A DNA stretch of 64,000 nucleotides from [Empedobacter] haloabium (GTDB taxonomy: Bacteria > Pseudomonadota > Gammaproteobacteria > Burkholderiales > Burkholderiaceae_D): positions 2,418,001 through 2,482,000 of the forward strand of contig CP136508.1 in the NCBI GenBank assembly GCA_008011715.2. Direction: 5' to 3'. The position numbers were made by a program, and so were the translations under genes. Numbering within the stretch: the stretch's first letter is position 1; every line of letters begins with the position of its first letter. Of the stretch, positions 1-8,894 are shown piece by piece. The notes beneath the pieces are model-generated. The model did no database searches and was not told the origin of the DNA. It saw only the letters and a list, made by a program, of their open reading frames with translations.

Positions 1-1
1 G

Positions 2-1042
2 GCGCCGCTGCGGCTGCCCGTTGCGCGCATCCAGCAATTGGCACGGCGCGTGCACGCGGCCAGCAGCATGCGCGGCGTGGCCAGCGTCGCCGCGCTGCCG
101 GCGTTTCCCCGCGCCGATGCCGCGGCGCTGTTCGATGCCTTGTTCGGCCCGGTGTTGCACAGCGCCGCGGGAACGCGCCACTGGCTGCTGGCGAACTCGC
201 CGCTGGTCGACGGCATTCCGTGGGGAGCGCTGGTGACTGGTCCGCCAGCGGCGCCGCCGGGCTGGCTGGCCGAGCGCGTCGCGCTGACCGTCACGCCGTC
301 CTGGCGCAGCGCGGTCGCGCTGGCGCGACGCCCCGCCGGCCCGGCCGACCGTACACTGCTGGTCGGCGACCCGCGCAACGCCGCGACGCTGGCACCGCCG
401 GGGCAACTGAGCACCCGTGGTCTCTTCGTGGCGGCGGCGATCGGCCTGGCGCCGCCGCGCCTGGTCCGCACAAGCGCACTGGCGCGCGAGCTCGATACCC
501 TGGTGCGCCTGTTTCCCGCTGCCGCGACGACCATGCTGCGTGGTCCGGACGCGACCAAGCACAAGCTGTTGCGACTGCCGCTGGAGCGTTACCGGCTGCT
601 GGTGTTTACGACCCATGGCTACCTGGCGGCCAGCCATGCGGCGCTGCTCGGGCCCAGCCTCGAGCTTACCGCACCGCACGGCACCCTGGACGAGCGGCTG
701 CTGACGGCGCGCGAGATCGCCGGCCAGCGCCTGCACGCGCACCTGGTGGTATTGAGCGCCTGCGATACGTCGGCGCCGGACGGCTACCCGGACTCGGAAG
801 GCCTGTCCGGACTGACCAGTGCCTTCCTGCTGGCCGGTGCGCGCAACGTCGTCGCCTCGCTCTGGCCCGTGGAGACGGAGGCCACGCGCCAACTGGTCAC
901 GGTCATGCTGGCCCGGTATGCGCGCGACGAGGACGATATCGCGCTGGCCCTGCAGCAGGCAACCCTGCGCTACCTGCGCGCTGCCGACGCGAAGCGGCGC
1001 CACCCAGCCTTCTGGGCGGCGCTGCTGCATGTGGGCGGCTGA
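2..1042 (+). CDS. CHAT-domain protein, C-terminal part (5' end outside window)
   Basis: The frame is open from the left edge, so only the last 346 residues are seen. They carry a caspase-like CHAT peptidase domain: a His in the TTHGYL segment (residue 205 of the fragment) and a Cys in VVLSACDT (residue 254), the usual His/Cys dyad, followed by the typical LAGARNVVASLWPV segment and a C-terminal helix. CHAT domains normally follow TPR or other repeat regions, which would lie upstream of the window. The substrate cannot be told from this part. The stop lies 3 nt from the stop of the convergent dehydrogenase gene. The family call is firm; any role in cell death or defence is only a possibility. 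Confidence 0.85.
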   Translation, partial: APLRLPVARIQQLARRVHAASSMRGVASVAALPAFPRADAAALFDALFGPVLHSAAGTRHWLLANSPLVDGIPWGALVTGPPAAPPGWLAERVALTVTPSWRSAVALARRPAGPADRTLLVGDPRNAATLAPPGQLSTRGLFVAAAIGLAPPRLVRTSALARELDTLVRLFPAAATTMLRGPDATKHKLLRLPLERYRLLVFTTHGYLAASHAALLGPSLELTAPHGTLDERLLTAREIAGQRLHAHLVVLSACDTSAPDGYPDSEGLSGLTSAFLLAGARNVVASLWPVETEATRQLVTVMLARYARDEDDIALALQQATLRYLRAADAKRRHPAFWAALLHVGG

Positions 1043-1045
1043 GCG

Positions 1046-1996
1046 TCAGGCGACCACGTTGCGCGGCGTCCCCGCGGCAAACGCCTCCACATTGCCGATC
1101 AACTGGTCGGCCAGCCCCTGCATCGCCTCGCGGCTGGCCCAGGCGTTGTGCGGCGTCAGGATGAAGTTCGGCAGGCGCAGGTTCAGCAGCACGTTATCCG
1201 CTGTCGGCGGCTCGCCCGCCAGCACGTCGAAGCCGGCACCGGCGATGACGCCGCGCGTCAAGGCGTCGGCCAGCGCCGCCTCGTCCACCAGGCCGCCGCG
1301 GGCGGTGTTGATCAGCAGCGCCGTCGGCTTCATGCGCGCCAGCCGGGCCGCGTCGATCAGGTTGCGCGTCGCGTCCGACAGCGGCAGGTGCAGGCTGACG
1401 ACGTCGGAGCTGGCCAGCAGCTCGTCCAGGCCCAGGTTGACGACGCCGTCCACCGGCGTGCGCGTGTGCACGGCGATCTCCATGCCGAAGGCGCGGCCCA
1501 GGTGCGCCACCTGGCGGCCCAGCGCGCCGTAGCCGACCAGGCCCAGGCGGCTACCGTGCAGGTCGCGGATCGGGTGATCGAACAGGCAGAAGCGGGGCGA
1601 GCGCTGCCAGGCGCCCGCTTCCACGTCGGCACGGTAGGCCAGCAGGTTGCGGCGCAGGGCCAGCATCAGGGCGAAGGTGTGTTCGGGCACGGCGGCGCGG
1701 GCATAGTCGCGGATATTGCAGACGACGATGCCGCGCGCGCGCGCCGCCGCCAGGTCGACGATGTCGGTGCCGGTGGCGGCGACGGCGATCAGGCGCAGGT
1801 CCGGCAGCTGCGCCAGTGCCTCCGCGCGCAGCGGCACCTTGTTGGTGATGGCGATGCTGGCGCCCTGCAGGCGCTCTACGGCCTGGGCCTCGCTGCTGGC
1901 GTCATATTCGGTGCACGTGTGCGGGAAGGCGGGCCGGCGCACGTCGGCGACGAGGCTGGCGCGGTCGAGGAAGACGATCTGGTGCTGCTCGCTCAT
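1046..1996 (-). CDS. D-2-hydroxyacid dehydrogenase (NAD-dependent)
   Basis: This 316-residue cytoplasmic enzyme of the D-isomer 2-hydroxyacid dehydrogenase family would reduce a 2-keto acid (glyoxylate, hydroxypyruvate or similar) with NAD(P)H. Visible features are a split catalytic domain, a Rossmann nucleotide-binding motif GLVGYGALGRQV near the middle, the active-site Arg in NTARGGLVDE, the Glu in LAGEPP and the catalytic His in TPHNAW. The start ATG overlaps the stop of the upstream LysR gene (ATGA, 1993-1996), so the two are translationally coupled and probably functionally linked. The substrate cannot be fixed from sequence; glycerate-dehydrogenase-like is the nearest guess. Confidence 0.9.
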   Translation of the reverse strand: MSEQHQIVFLDRASLVADVRRPAFPHTCTEYDASSEAQAVERLQGASIAITNKVPLRAEALAQLPDLRLIAVAATGTDIVDLAAARARGIVVCNIRDYARAAVPEHTFALMLALRRNLLAYRADVEAGAWQRSPRFCLFDHPIRDLHGSRLGLVGYGALGRQVAHLGRAFGMEIAVHTRTPVDGVVNLGLDELLASSDVVSLHLPLSDATRNLIDAARLARMKPTALLINTARGGLVDEAALADALTRGVIAGAGFDVLAGEPPTADNVLLNLRLPNFILTPHNAWASREAMQGLADQLIGNVEAFAAGTPRNVVA

Positions 1997-2958
1997 GCGA
2001 TCTCCGGTTCGGCGGTGGGTTGCGGTTGGTTGACGTTCGGCGCCAGCGCGCGCACGCGCATGCTGGGGTGGCTGTCGAACAGCTCGGCCACCCATTCGAC
2101 GAACACGCGCACCTTGGTCGACAGGTGGCGGTTCTGCGGGTAGACGATATTGATCGGAATCGGGTCGGACACCCAGTCCGGCAGGATCTGCACCATGCGC
2201 CCGCTGGCCAGGTGGTCGCGCAGCAGGTAGTCCGTCATCTGCAGCACGCCCAGTCCCGCCAGGCCCGCCTCGACGTAGGCGGTCGAGTCGTTCACGGCGA
2301 TCACGCCGGGCAGCGGGATCTGGATCCGTTCGCCGTCGCGGGTGAAGTCCCAGTCGTAGATCTTGCCGGTCTTGGCGGAAAAGTAGTTGACGCAGCGGTG
2401 CCGCTCCAGCTCGCGCGGATGGTGCGGCGTGCCGTACTGCGCCAGGTACTCCGGACTGGCGCACGTCAGCATGTTGAGCACGCCGACCCGGCGTGCGATC
2501 AGGGTGGAGTCGGCCAGCGTGCCGCCGCGCACGGCGCAATCGACGCCTTCCTCGATCAGGTCCACCAGCCGGTCGGAGCAGCCCAGTTCCAGCTGGATGT
2601 CCGGATAGCGTTCGAAAAAGGCGGGCAGGGCGGGCACCAGGATGCTGGAGGCCAGGCCGGTGGGCGCGTCCACGCGCAGCCGGCCGCTGGGTGACAGGCG
2701 GGTGCGCGACAGCGATTCCTCGGCGTCCTTCACGTCCGTCAGGATGCGCAGGCAGCGTTCGTAATACGCCGCGCCGTCGGCGGTCACCGTGACCTGCCGC
2801 GTGGTGCGGTGCAGCAGCTTGACCGACAGCGCCGCTTCCAGCTGCTGGATCAGGGTGGAGACGGTCGCCTTGGGCAGTTGCATGGCGTCGGCGGCGCGCG
2901 AAAACCCGCCCGCGTCGACGACCTGCACAAACACTTCCATGGCCTGCAGCTTGTTCAC
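1993..2958 (-). CDS. LysR-family transcriptional regulator
   Basis: This is a 321-residue LysR regulator: N-terminal winged helix-turn-helix (residues about 1-60, FSRAADAMQLPKATVSTLIQ) followed by a periplasmic-binding-protein-like effector domain. The start chosen is GTG at 2958, giving MNKLQAMEVFVQVV as in most relatives; a strong GGAGG lies 7 nt upstream on the minus strand. An upstream extension with no such site is open but less likely. It is the first gene of a two-gene unit with the dehydrogenase (4-nt overlap) and is divergent from the gene at 3154. It probably controls its own unit and possibly the divergent one; the inducer is unknown. Confidence 0.92.
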   Translation of the reverse strand: MNKLQAMEVFVQVVDAGGFSRAADAMQLPKATVSTLIQQLEAALSVKLLHRTTRQVTVTADGAAYYERCLRILTDVKDAEESLSRTRLSPSGRLRVDAPTGLASSILVPALPAFFERYPDIQLELGCSDRLVDLIEEGVDCAVRGGTLADSTLIARRVGVLNMLTCASPEYLAQYGTPHHPRELERHRCVNYFSAKTGKIYDWDFTRDGERIQIPLPGVIAVNDSTAYVEAGLAGLGVLQMTDYLLRDHLASGRMVQILPDWVSDPIPINIVYPQNRHLSTKVRVFVEWVAELFDSHPSMRVRALAPNVNQPQPTAEPEIA

Positions 2959-3153
2959 CCTTGCCTCCTGACTAATGTTTTGAAAGCCACTAGCGGCTAC
3001 TGAACAGTTAAATCCAGTAATCCGGCTGTCATTGTTCGAGGTTCTGAACAATCAATTCGTCATTGACGACTTTATCAGATTCTAGTTCAAAGTTATAGTT
3101 ACTGCACTGCATCAAAGAGAAGACATTTTTCGAAGGGCTGACGGGAGGCGAAC
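2959..3153. promoter_or_regulatory. Divergent intergenic region of LysR gene and 3154 unit
   Basis: This 195-bp, comparatively AT-rich spacer lies between the divergent LysR gene and the small membrane protein gene. A TATAGT -10-like hexamer at 3094-3099 points rightwards, with only a weak -35 (TTTATC). A GGGAGG Shine-Dalgarno lies just before the ATG at 3154. Any LysR operator (T-N11-A) would be here, but no single site stands out. Confidence 0.45.
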
Positions 3154-3363
3154 ATGGGGATTCGGGACACTATTCTGACAACGGTTGCACTGGCGCTCTG
3201 CCTGCTGGCACTGGCAGTGATCGTCTCGACCGACGTGTATTCGCATACCGCGGGCACGGAAGCGAAGGGTTTGGGTGCACTGCAGCGTGAGGTGTTGAGC
3301 GGTACGCAGCTCGCGGCCGCCAGCGCAAGCGAGATGGCTGCCAGCGCCGGAGCGGCACGCTGA
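3154..3363 (+). CDS. Small single-pass membrane protein
   Basis: The 69-residue product has an N-terminal hydrophobic helix (about residues 8-26, TTVALALCLLALAVIVS) and an Ala/Ser-rich tail, MAASAGAAR. It resembles no family I can name. GGGAGG precedes the ATG. Its stop codon overlaps the ATG of the next gene (TGATG), so it is translationally coupled to the alpha/beta-hydrolase-fold gene and probably works with it at the inner membrane. It could alternatively be a leader peptide that sets translation of the next gene. Confidence 0.6.
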   Translation: MGIRDTILTTVALALCLLALAVIVSTDVYSHTAGTEAKGLGALQREVLSGTQLAAASASEMAASAGAAR

Positions 3364-4250
3364 TGGGTATCGCATCGAGCGCGGCCGCCGTTCCTGAACT
3401 GGCCAGCGACCTGGTGCTGCGCGACCTGGAAGTGAAGGGCGCCGAAGGCCAGCTGAAGGCGCGCCTGTACCAGGCCGGCCCGGTGGCCGCGAAGCGCGAC
3501 ACACTGGTGGTGTTCTTCCACGGCGGCGGCTTCACCTGCGGCTCGATCGACGAGGCCGACGATTTCCTGAGCCGCCTGGTCAGCGCCGACCCGACCCAGG
3601 TGGCGCTGTCGCCGGCCTACACCCTCGCCACCGAGCGGCCGTTCCCGGCCGCCGCCGAGGATGCCCATGCCGTGCTGGTGTGGGCCAAGAAGAACAAGGC
3701 CAAGCTGGGCTGGAGCGGCAAGCGCCTGGTCGTCGCCGGCATCGAGGCCGGTGCCAACCTGGCGGCCGTGGTGTCGCTGATGGCGCGCGACCGCGGCGGT
3801 CCCGCGCTGACGGGCCAGGTGCTGATCATGCCGATGCTGGACCCGGGCCTGTCCACCTGCTCGATGCGCGAGGTGCCCGTCTGCCCGGACAAGGCGGCGC
3901 TGGTCGACAAGGTCGCCGGTACCTGTGCGGCCGGCTATCGCGGCTACCTGCCCAACGCGGCGGACCGCACGCACCCGTATGCGTCGCCGCTGCAGTCGTC
4001 GCGGCTGAAGAACCTGCCGCCGGCCCTGATCCTGTCGGCCGAGGACGATCCGCTGCGCGACGAGGCCGAGCAGTACGGCGCCAAGCTGATCAAGTGCGGC
4101 ATCACGACGACCGTGCGCCGCCTGCCGGCGCCACCGCTGGAGCAACCGGGTGGCCGCAACGATTGCGCCTGTTATTTCGCGCTCAATGAAATCGCCGCGT
4201 TCATCCGCGGCGCCGACGGGACGGAGGCCCCAGCAGTAATAAATAACTAA
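3363..4250 (+). CDS. Alpha/beta-hydrolase-fold protein, hormone-sensitive-lipase type, nucleophile lost
   Basis: The 295-residue protein has the layout of the HSL/Aes esterase family: oxyanion-hole motif HGGGF (residues 53-57), a strand-nucleophile-helix segment and the late acid loop EDDPLRDEAEQYGAKL. The nucleophile elbow, normally GDSAGG, reads GIEAGAN, with Glu128 where the catalytic Ser should be. No His in the usual HGF context is seen near the C-terminus. It is therefore probably not a classical esterase; a binding or regulatory role, or a different chemistry, is inferred. It is coupled to the small membrane protein upstream and lies directly before the efflux operon promoter. Confidence 0.8.
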   Translation: MGIASSAAAVPELASDLVLRDLEVKGAEGQLKARLYQAGPVAAKRDTLVVFFHGGGFTCGSIDEADDFLSRLVSADPTQVALSPAYTLATERPFPAAAEDAHAVLVWAKKNKAKLGWSGKRLVVAGIEAGANLAAVVSLMARDRGGPALTGQVLIMPMLDPGLSTCSMREVPVCPDKAALVDKVAGTCAAGYRGYLPNAADRTHPYASPLQSSRLKNLPPALILSAEDDPLRDEAEQYGAKLIKCGITTTVRRLPAPPLEQPGGRNDCACYFALNEIAAFIRGADGTEAPAVINN

Positions 4251-4255
4251 AAGCG

Positions 4256-4284
4256 TTTACATATTGTCGTGCCGACGATATAGT
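4256..4284 (+). promoter_or_regulatory. Sigma-70-type promoter of the RND operon
   Basis: TTTACA (4256-4261) and TATAGT (4279-4284) are separated by exactly 17 bp, each one mismatch from consensus. It starts 6 nt after the stop of the preceding gene and points at the adaptor gene at 4476, leaving a leader of about 185 nt. No TetR or MarR regulator gene is adjacent, so any control must act from elsewhere. Confidence 0.65.
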
Positions 4285-4475
4285 GAACCGCGTTCGTCAA
4301 GCAGTTCCTTAACCAAAAGTAGTTCTCGGTAGTTCCTGACGCTTCAACCGGAATCCCACGCCAGCGCTCGCGCCAGGGCGTGCCGGCACCGCTTTGCCCT
4401 TCGGCTTGGAAGGGCGCGCCACGGCGCGGCGGTAGCGCTCAGTTCCACATGTTTTCGTATAAATAGGGGTGAATA

Positions 4476-5669
4476 ATGAAAAACGTACAAGCACTGACTC
4501 GACCAATAGTCGCTGCGCTGGCCGCCGCTGGACTGGCGCTTACGCTGGCCGGCTGCGAGGACGCGACCGGCAAGACGGCCGAGGCGCCCGCCGCCGGCGG
4601 CCCGCCCGTCTCCGCCGCCGTCGTGGTCGAGAAGGCCGTCGCGGAAACCCAGGAATTCTCCGGCCGCCTGGAAGCCATCGACCGGGTCGAGATCCGCGCT
4701 CGCGTGTCCGGCTTCATCACGGCCGTCAACTTCAAGCCGGGCAGCCAGGTGAAGAAGGGCGACGTGCTGTTCGTCATCGATCCGCGCCCCTATCAGGCCG
4801 AAGCCGACCGCGCCCAGGCGGCCGCCAGCTCGGCCAAGGCCAAGGCCGACCTGGCCCGGCTGGAACTGCAGCGCGCCGAGAAGCTGTTGGCCGACAAGGC
4901 CATCGCCCAGCGCGAGTTCGACGAACGCGCCTCCACCCAGAAGGAACTGGACGCCAACGCCCGCGCCGCCCAGGCGCAGTACGAGGCGGCCAAGCTGAAC
5001 CTTTCCTACACCCGCGTCACGTCGCCGATCGACGGCCGCGTCTCGAAGGCCGAGATCACGCTGGGCAACCTGGTCGACGGCTCCGTGGTGCTGACCTCCG
5101 TCGTCTCGCTCGACAAGATCTACGCCAGCTTCGACGGCGACGAGGAAACCTACCTGCGCGTGGGCGGCCTGGCGCACAAGGGCGAGCCGGTCGTCGTCAG
5201 GGTCGGCCTGGCCAACGAGGAGGGCTTCCCGCACGAGGGCAAGCTGGAATTCGTCGACAACCAGCTCGATTCGCAGACCGGTTCCGTGCGCATGCGCGCC
5301 ACGTTCCCGAACACCGACGGCACGCTGGTGCCGGGCCTGTTCGCGCGCGTGCAGCTGGGCGGCGGCAGCGCTACAGCCAAGGCGATCCTGATCAACGACC
5401 GCGCCATCGGCACGGACCAGAACCGCAAGTTCGTGTTCGTGGTCGGCAAGGACAACAAGGCCGAGTATCGCGCGGTGAAACTGGGCCCGACGGTGGACGG
5501 CCTGCGCGTGGTGCGCGAGGGCCTGAAGGCGGACGAAAAGATCGTCGTCAACGGCCTGCAGCGCGTGCGCCCGGGCGCGCCGATCACGCCGCAGCTGGTG
5601 CCGATGGACTCGAACGTGGCCGCCAAGCCTGACGACAACAAGAAGGATGCGAAGGTCGCCGCACTGTAA
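4476..5669 (+). CDS. RND efflux periplasmic adaptor (membrane fusion protein)
   Basis: This 397-residue lipoprotein bridges the inner-membrane pump and the outer-membrane channel of a tripartite exporter. The N-terminus carries a lipobox (LAGC, Cys27) after a hydrophobic stretch. It is followed by the lipoyl half (EIRARVSGFITAVNFKPG), an alpha-helical hairpin (residues about 105-170, Ala/Lys/Glu-rich), a second lipoyl half (TSPIDGRVSKAEITLG) and beta-barrel/MP domains. It resembles the MexE/AcrA group. The gene opens the operon adaptor-pump-channel, 33 nt before the pump gene. Substrates cannot be predicted from sequence alone. Confidence 0.95.
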   Translation: MKNVQALTRPIVAALAAAGLALTLAGCEDATGKTAEAPAAGGPPVSAAVVVEKAVAETQEFSGRLEAIDRVEIRARVSGFITAVNFKPGSQVKKGDVLFVIDPRPYQAEADRAQAAASSAKAKADLARLELQRAEKLLADKAIAQREFDERASTQKELDANARAAQAQYEAAKLNLSYTRVTSPIDGRVSKAEITLGNLVDGSVVLTSVVSLDKIYASFDGDEETYLRVGGLAHKGEPVVVRVGLANEEGFPHEGKLEFVDNQLDSQTGSVRMRATFPNTDGTLVPGLFARVQLGGGSATAKAILINDRAIGTDQNRKFVFVVGKDNKAEYRAVKLGPTVDGLRVVREGLKADEKIVVNGLQRVRPGAPITPQLVPMDSNVAAKPDDNKKDAKVAAL

Positions 5670-5702
5670 GCGGGGCCGGAGCCAACCAGTCAAGGAATAC
5701 CC

Positions 5703-8700
5703 ATGAACTTTTCACGATTCTTTATCGACAAGCCGATTTTCGCGGCCGTGCTGTCGATCATCGTCTTCGTGGCGGGGCTGATCGCGATCTTCAAGCTCCC
5801 CATCTCCGAATACCCGGACGTCGTGCCGCCGTCCGTGGTGGTGCGCGCCCAGTATCCGGGCGCCGATCCGAAGGTCATCGCCGAAACGGTGGCCGCGCCG
5901 CTGGAAGAACAGATCAACGGCGTCGAGAACATGCTGTACATGTCGTCGCAGAACACCTCCGACGGCGCGCTGGCGCTGACGGTGACGTTCGCCATCGGCA
6001 CCAACGTCGAGCAGGCCGAGACGGCCGTGCAGAACCGCGTCCAGCGTGCGCTGCCGCGCCTGCCGGAAGAGGTGCGCCAGATCGGCGTCACCACCGTCAA
6101 GAGCTCGCCCAACCTGACCATGGTGGTCCACCTGAATTCGCCGGACGGCCGCTACGACGACCTGTACCTGCGCAATTACGCGGTGCTGAACATCAAGGAC
6201 CAGCTGGCCCGCATCCACGGCATGGGCGAGGTCCAGCTGTTCGGTTCCGGCGACTACGCGATGCGCGTCTGGCTCGATCCGCAGAAGGTGGCGGCGCGCG
6301 GCCTGACCGCAGGTGACGTGGTCAATTCGATCCGCGAGCAGAACGTGCAGGTCGCGGCCGGCGTGATCGGCCAGGGCCCGTCCAAGGATGCCGACTTCCA
6401 GCTGACCGTGAAGACCCACGGCCGCCTGCAGTCGCCCGAGGACTTCGGCAACATCGTCGTCAAGGTCAATGCCGACGGCGCCACCACCTTGCTGAAGGAC
6501 GTGGCGCGCCTGGAGATGGGTTCCAACTCCTACGCGCTGCGCTCCCTCTTGAACAACAAGTCGGCAGTCGCAATCCCCATCTTCGAGGCCCCCAATGCCA
6601 ACGCGCTGCAGCTGTCCGCGGACGTGCGGGAGCGGATGAAGGAACTGTCGAAAGATTTCCCGGAAGGCGTCGAATACAGCATTGTGTACGACCCGACCCA
6701 ATTCGTGCGTGAGTCGATCAACTCCGTCATCCACACCCTGGTCGAAGCGGTGGTGCTGGTCGCGCTGGTCGTGATCATCTTCCTGCAGACCTGGCGTGCT
6801 TCCATCATCCCGCTGCTGGCGGTGCCGGTCTCGGTCGTCGGTACCTTCGCCGTGATGCTGGGCTTCGGCTTCTCGATCAACACGCTGTCGCTGTTCGGCC
6901 TGGTGCTGGCCATCGGTATCGTGGTCGACGATGCCATCGTCGTGGTGGAGAACGTCGAGCGCAACATCAGCAACGGCCTGTCGCCGCGCGATGCCACCGT
7001 GCAGGCGATGAAGGAAGTCTCCGGCCCGATCATCGCCATCGCGCTGGTGCTGTGCGCCGTGTTCGTGCCGATCGCGTTCGTCTCGGGCCTGACCGGCCAG
7101 TTCTATCGCCAGTTCGCGCTGACGATCGCCATCTCCACCGTCATCTCGGCATTCTGCTCGCTGACCCTGGCACCGGCCTTGTCGGCCGCGCTGCTGAAAG
7201 GCCATGACGAGCCGAAGGACTTCCTGACGCGCGGCATGGACAAGCTGTTCGGCCGCTTCTTCGCCGGCTTCAACAAGTTCTTCAACCGTTCCGCCCACGG
7301 CTACGAGAACGGCGTCAAGGGCGTGCTGCGCCACAAGGGCGCCTCGCTGGTGGTGTATGCGCTGCTGACGGCCGCCGGCCTGTTCATGTTCAAGGCCGTG
7401 CCGCCTGGCTTCGTGCCGTCGCAGGACAAGCAGTACCTGATCGGCTTCGCCCAGCTGCCCGACGCGGCGTCGCTGGACCGCACCGACGCCGTCATCCGCC
7501 GCATGTCCGACATCGCCGAGGACATCCCGGGCGTGGAAAACTCGATCTCGTTCCCGGGCCTGTCGATCAACGGTTTCACCAACGCGCCGAACGCCGGCAT
7601 CGTGTTCCTGGGCCTGGAGCCGTTCGAGAAGCGGCGCGACAAGAACACCTCCGCCGAAGCCATCGCGGCCGAGATGAACAAGCGCATGGGCGCCGTGCAG
7701 GACGCGTTCGTGATGGTGCTGCCGCCGCCCCCGGTCAATGGCCTGGGCACCACCGGCGGCTTCAAGCTGATGATCGAGGACCGGGGCAACCTGGGATACG
7801 ACGAACTGTTCAAGGCGGTGCAGGCGGTGCAGGCCAAGGCCGCGCAGAACCCGCAGCTTGCCGGCGTGTTCTCGGGCTTCCAGATCAACGTGCCGCAACT
7901 GTTCGCGGACGTGGACCGCGTGAAGGCGAAGCAGCTGGGCGTGCCGCTGCAGACGATCTACCAGACCTTGCAGATCAACCTGGGTTCGCTGTACGTGAAC
8001 GACTTCAACCAGTTCGGCCGTACCTACCAGGTACGCGTGCAGGCCGATGCGCAGTTCCGCTCGCAGCCGGAGCAGATCGCCCAGCTGAAGGTGCGCAACG
8101 ACAAGGGCGAGATGATTCCGCTGTCGTCGCTGATGCGCGTGAAAGACACGTATGGCCCGGACCGGGTGCAGCGCTATAACGCCTACGTCTCGGCCGACCT
8201 GAATGGCGGCCCGGCCCCGGGCGTGTCGTCCGGCCAGGCGCAGGCGGCGATGGAGCAGGTGCTGGCCGAGACGCTGCCGAAGGGGATCGCCTACGAGTGG
8301 ACCGAGCTGACCTACCAGGACATCCTGGCCGGCAACACGATGATCTACGTGTTCCCGCTGTGCGTGCTGCTGGTGTTCCTGGTGCTGGCCGCGCAGTACG
8401 AGAGCTGGACCCTGCCGCTGGCCGTGATCCTGATCGTGCCGATGTCGATCCTGTGCGCGCTGATCGGCGTGAAGCTGACCGGTGGCGACAACAACGTGTT
8501 CACCCAGATCGCCCTGTTCGTGCTGGTCGGGCTGGCGTCGAAGAACGCGATCCTGATCGTGGAATTCGCCCGCGAACTGGAAGACCATGGCCGTACCGTC
8601 GTCGAGGCCGCACTGGAGGCTTGCCGCCTGCGTCTGCGCCCGATCCTGATGACGTCGATCGCGTTCATCATGGGCGTGCTGCCGCTGGTGTTCTCGAGCG

Positions 8701-8894
8701 GTGCGGGTTCGGAAATGCGCCATGCGATGGGCGTGGCGGTGTTCGCCGGCATGCTGGGCGTGACGTTCTTCGGCCTGTTCCTGACGCCCGTGTTCTACGT
8801 GCTGCTGCGCACCCTGGCCAAGCGCCTGGAGAAGAAACCCGCGGCGGCGCCCGACTTCGCGCCCGTCGTCAAAATGGAAGGAACCCACGGATGA
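5703..8894 (+). CDS. RND multidrug efflux pump, HAE1 family inner-membrane transporter
   Basis: The 1063-residue pump is the usual length for AcrB/MexF-type HAE1 transporters, with the opening NFSRFFIDKPIFAAVLSI. Two sets of six transmembrane helices are separated by large periplasmic porter loops. The paired TM4 aspartates of the proton relay are present in GIVVDDAIVVVENVERN. The second half keeps GLASKNAILIVEFARE. It exports hydrophobic compounds by proton antiport together with the adaptor and channel genes that flank it. Its stop overlaps the next start (ATGA, 8891-8894). It is closest in feel to MexF or BmeB-like pumps; substrate range is unknown. Confidence 0.96.
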   Translation: MNFSRFFIDKPIFAAVLSIIVFVAGLIAIFKLPISEYPDVVPPSVVVRAQYPGADPKVIAETVAAPLEEQINGVENMLYMSSQNTSDGALALTVTFAIGTNVEQAETAVQNRVQRALPRLPEEVRQIGVTTVKSSPNLTMVVHLNSPDGRYDDLYLRNYAVLNIKDQLARIHGMGEVQLFGSGDYAMRVWLDPQKVAARGLTAGDVVNSIREQNVQVAAGVIGQGPSKDADFQLTVKTHGRLQSPEDFGNIVVKVNADGATTLLKDVARLEMGSNSYALRSLLNNKSAVAIPIFEAPNANALQLSADVRERMKELSKDFPEGVEYSIVYDPTQFVRESINSVIHTLVEAVVLVALVVIIFLQTWRASIIPLLAVPVSVVGTFAVMLGFGFSINTLSLFGLVLAIGIVVDDAIVVVENVERNISNGLSPRDATVQAMKEVSGPIIAIALVLCAVFVPIAFVSGLTGQFYRQFALTIAISTVISAFCSLTLAPALSAALLKGHDEPKDFLTRGMDKLFGRFFAGFNKFFNRSAHGYENGVKGVLRHKGASLVVYALLTAAGLFMFKAVPPGFVPSQDKQYLIGFAQLPDAASLDRTDAVIRRMSDIAEDIPGVENSISFPGLSINGFTNAPNAGIVFLGLEPFEKRRDKNTSAEAIAAEMNKRMGAVQDAFVMVLPPPPVNGLGTTGGFKLMIEDRGNLGYDELFKAVQAVQAKAAQNPQLAGVFSGFQINVPQLFADVDRVKAKQLGVPLQTIYQTLQINLGSLYVNDFNQFGRTYQVRVQADAQFRSQPEQIAQLKVRNDKGEMIPLSSLMRVKDTYGPDRVQRYNAYVSADLNGGPAPGVSSGQAQAAMEQVLAETLPKGIAYEWTELTYQDILAGNTMIYVFPLCVLLVFLVLAAQYESWTLPLAVILIVPMSILCALIGVKLTGGDNNVFTQIALFVLVGLASKNAILIVEFARELEDHGRTVVEAALEACRLRLRPILMTSIAFIMGVLPLVFSSGAGSEMRHAMGVAVFAGMLGVTFFGLFLTPVFYVLLRTLAKRLEKKPAAAPDFAPVVKMEGTHG

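Noticed and set aside
4309..4506. 65-codon minus-strand frame in the RND leader
   Set aside because: Overlaps the adaptor gene start and the leader; no start signal.
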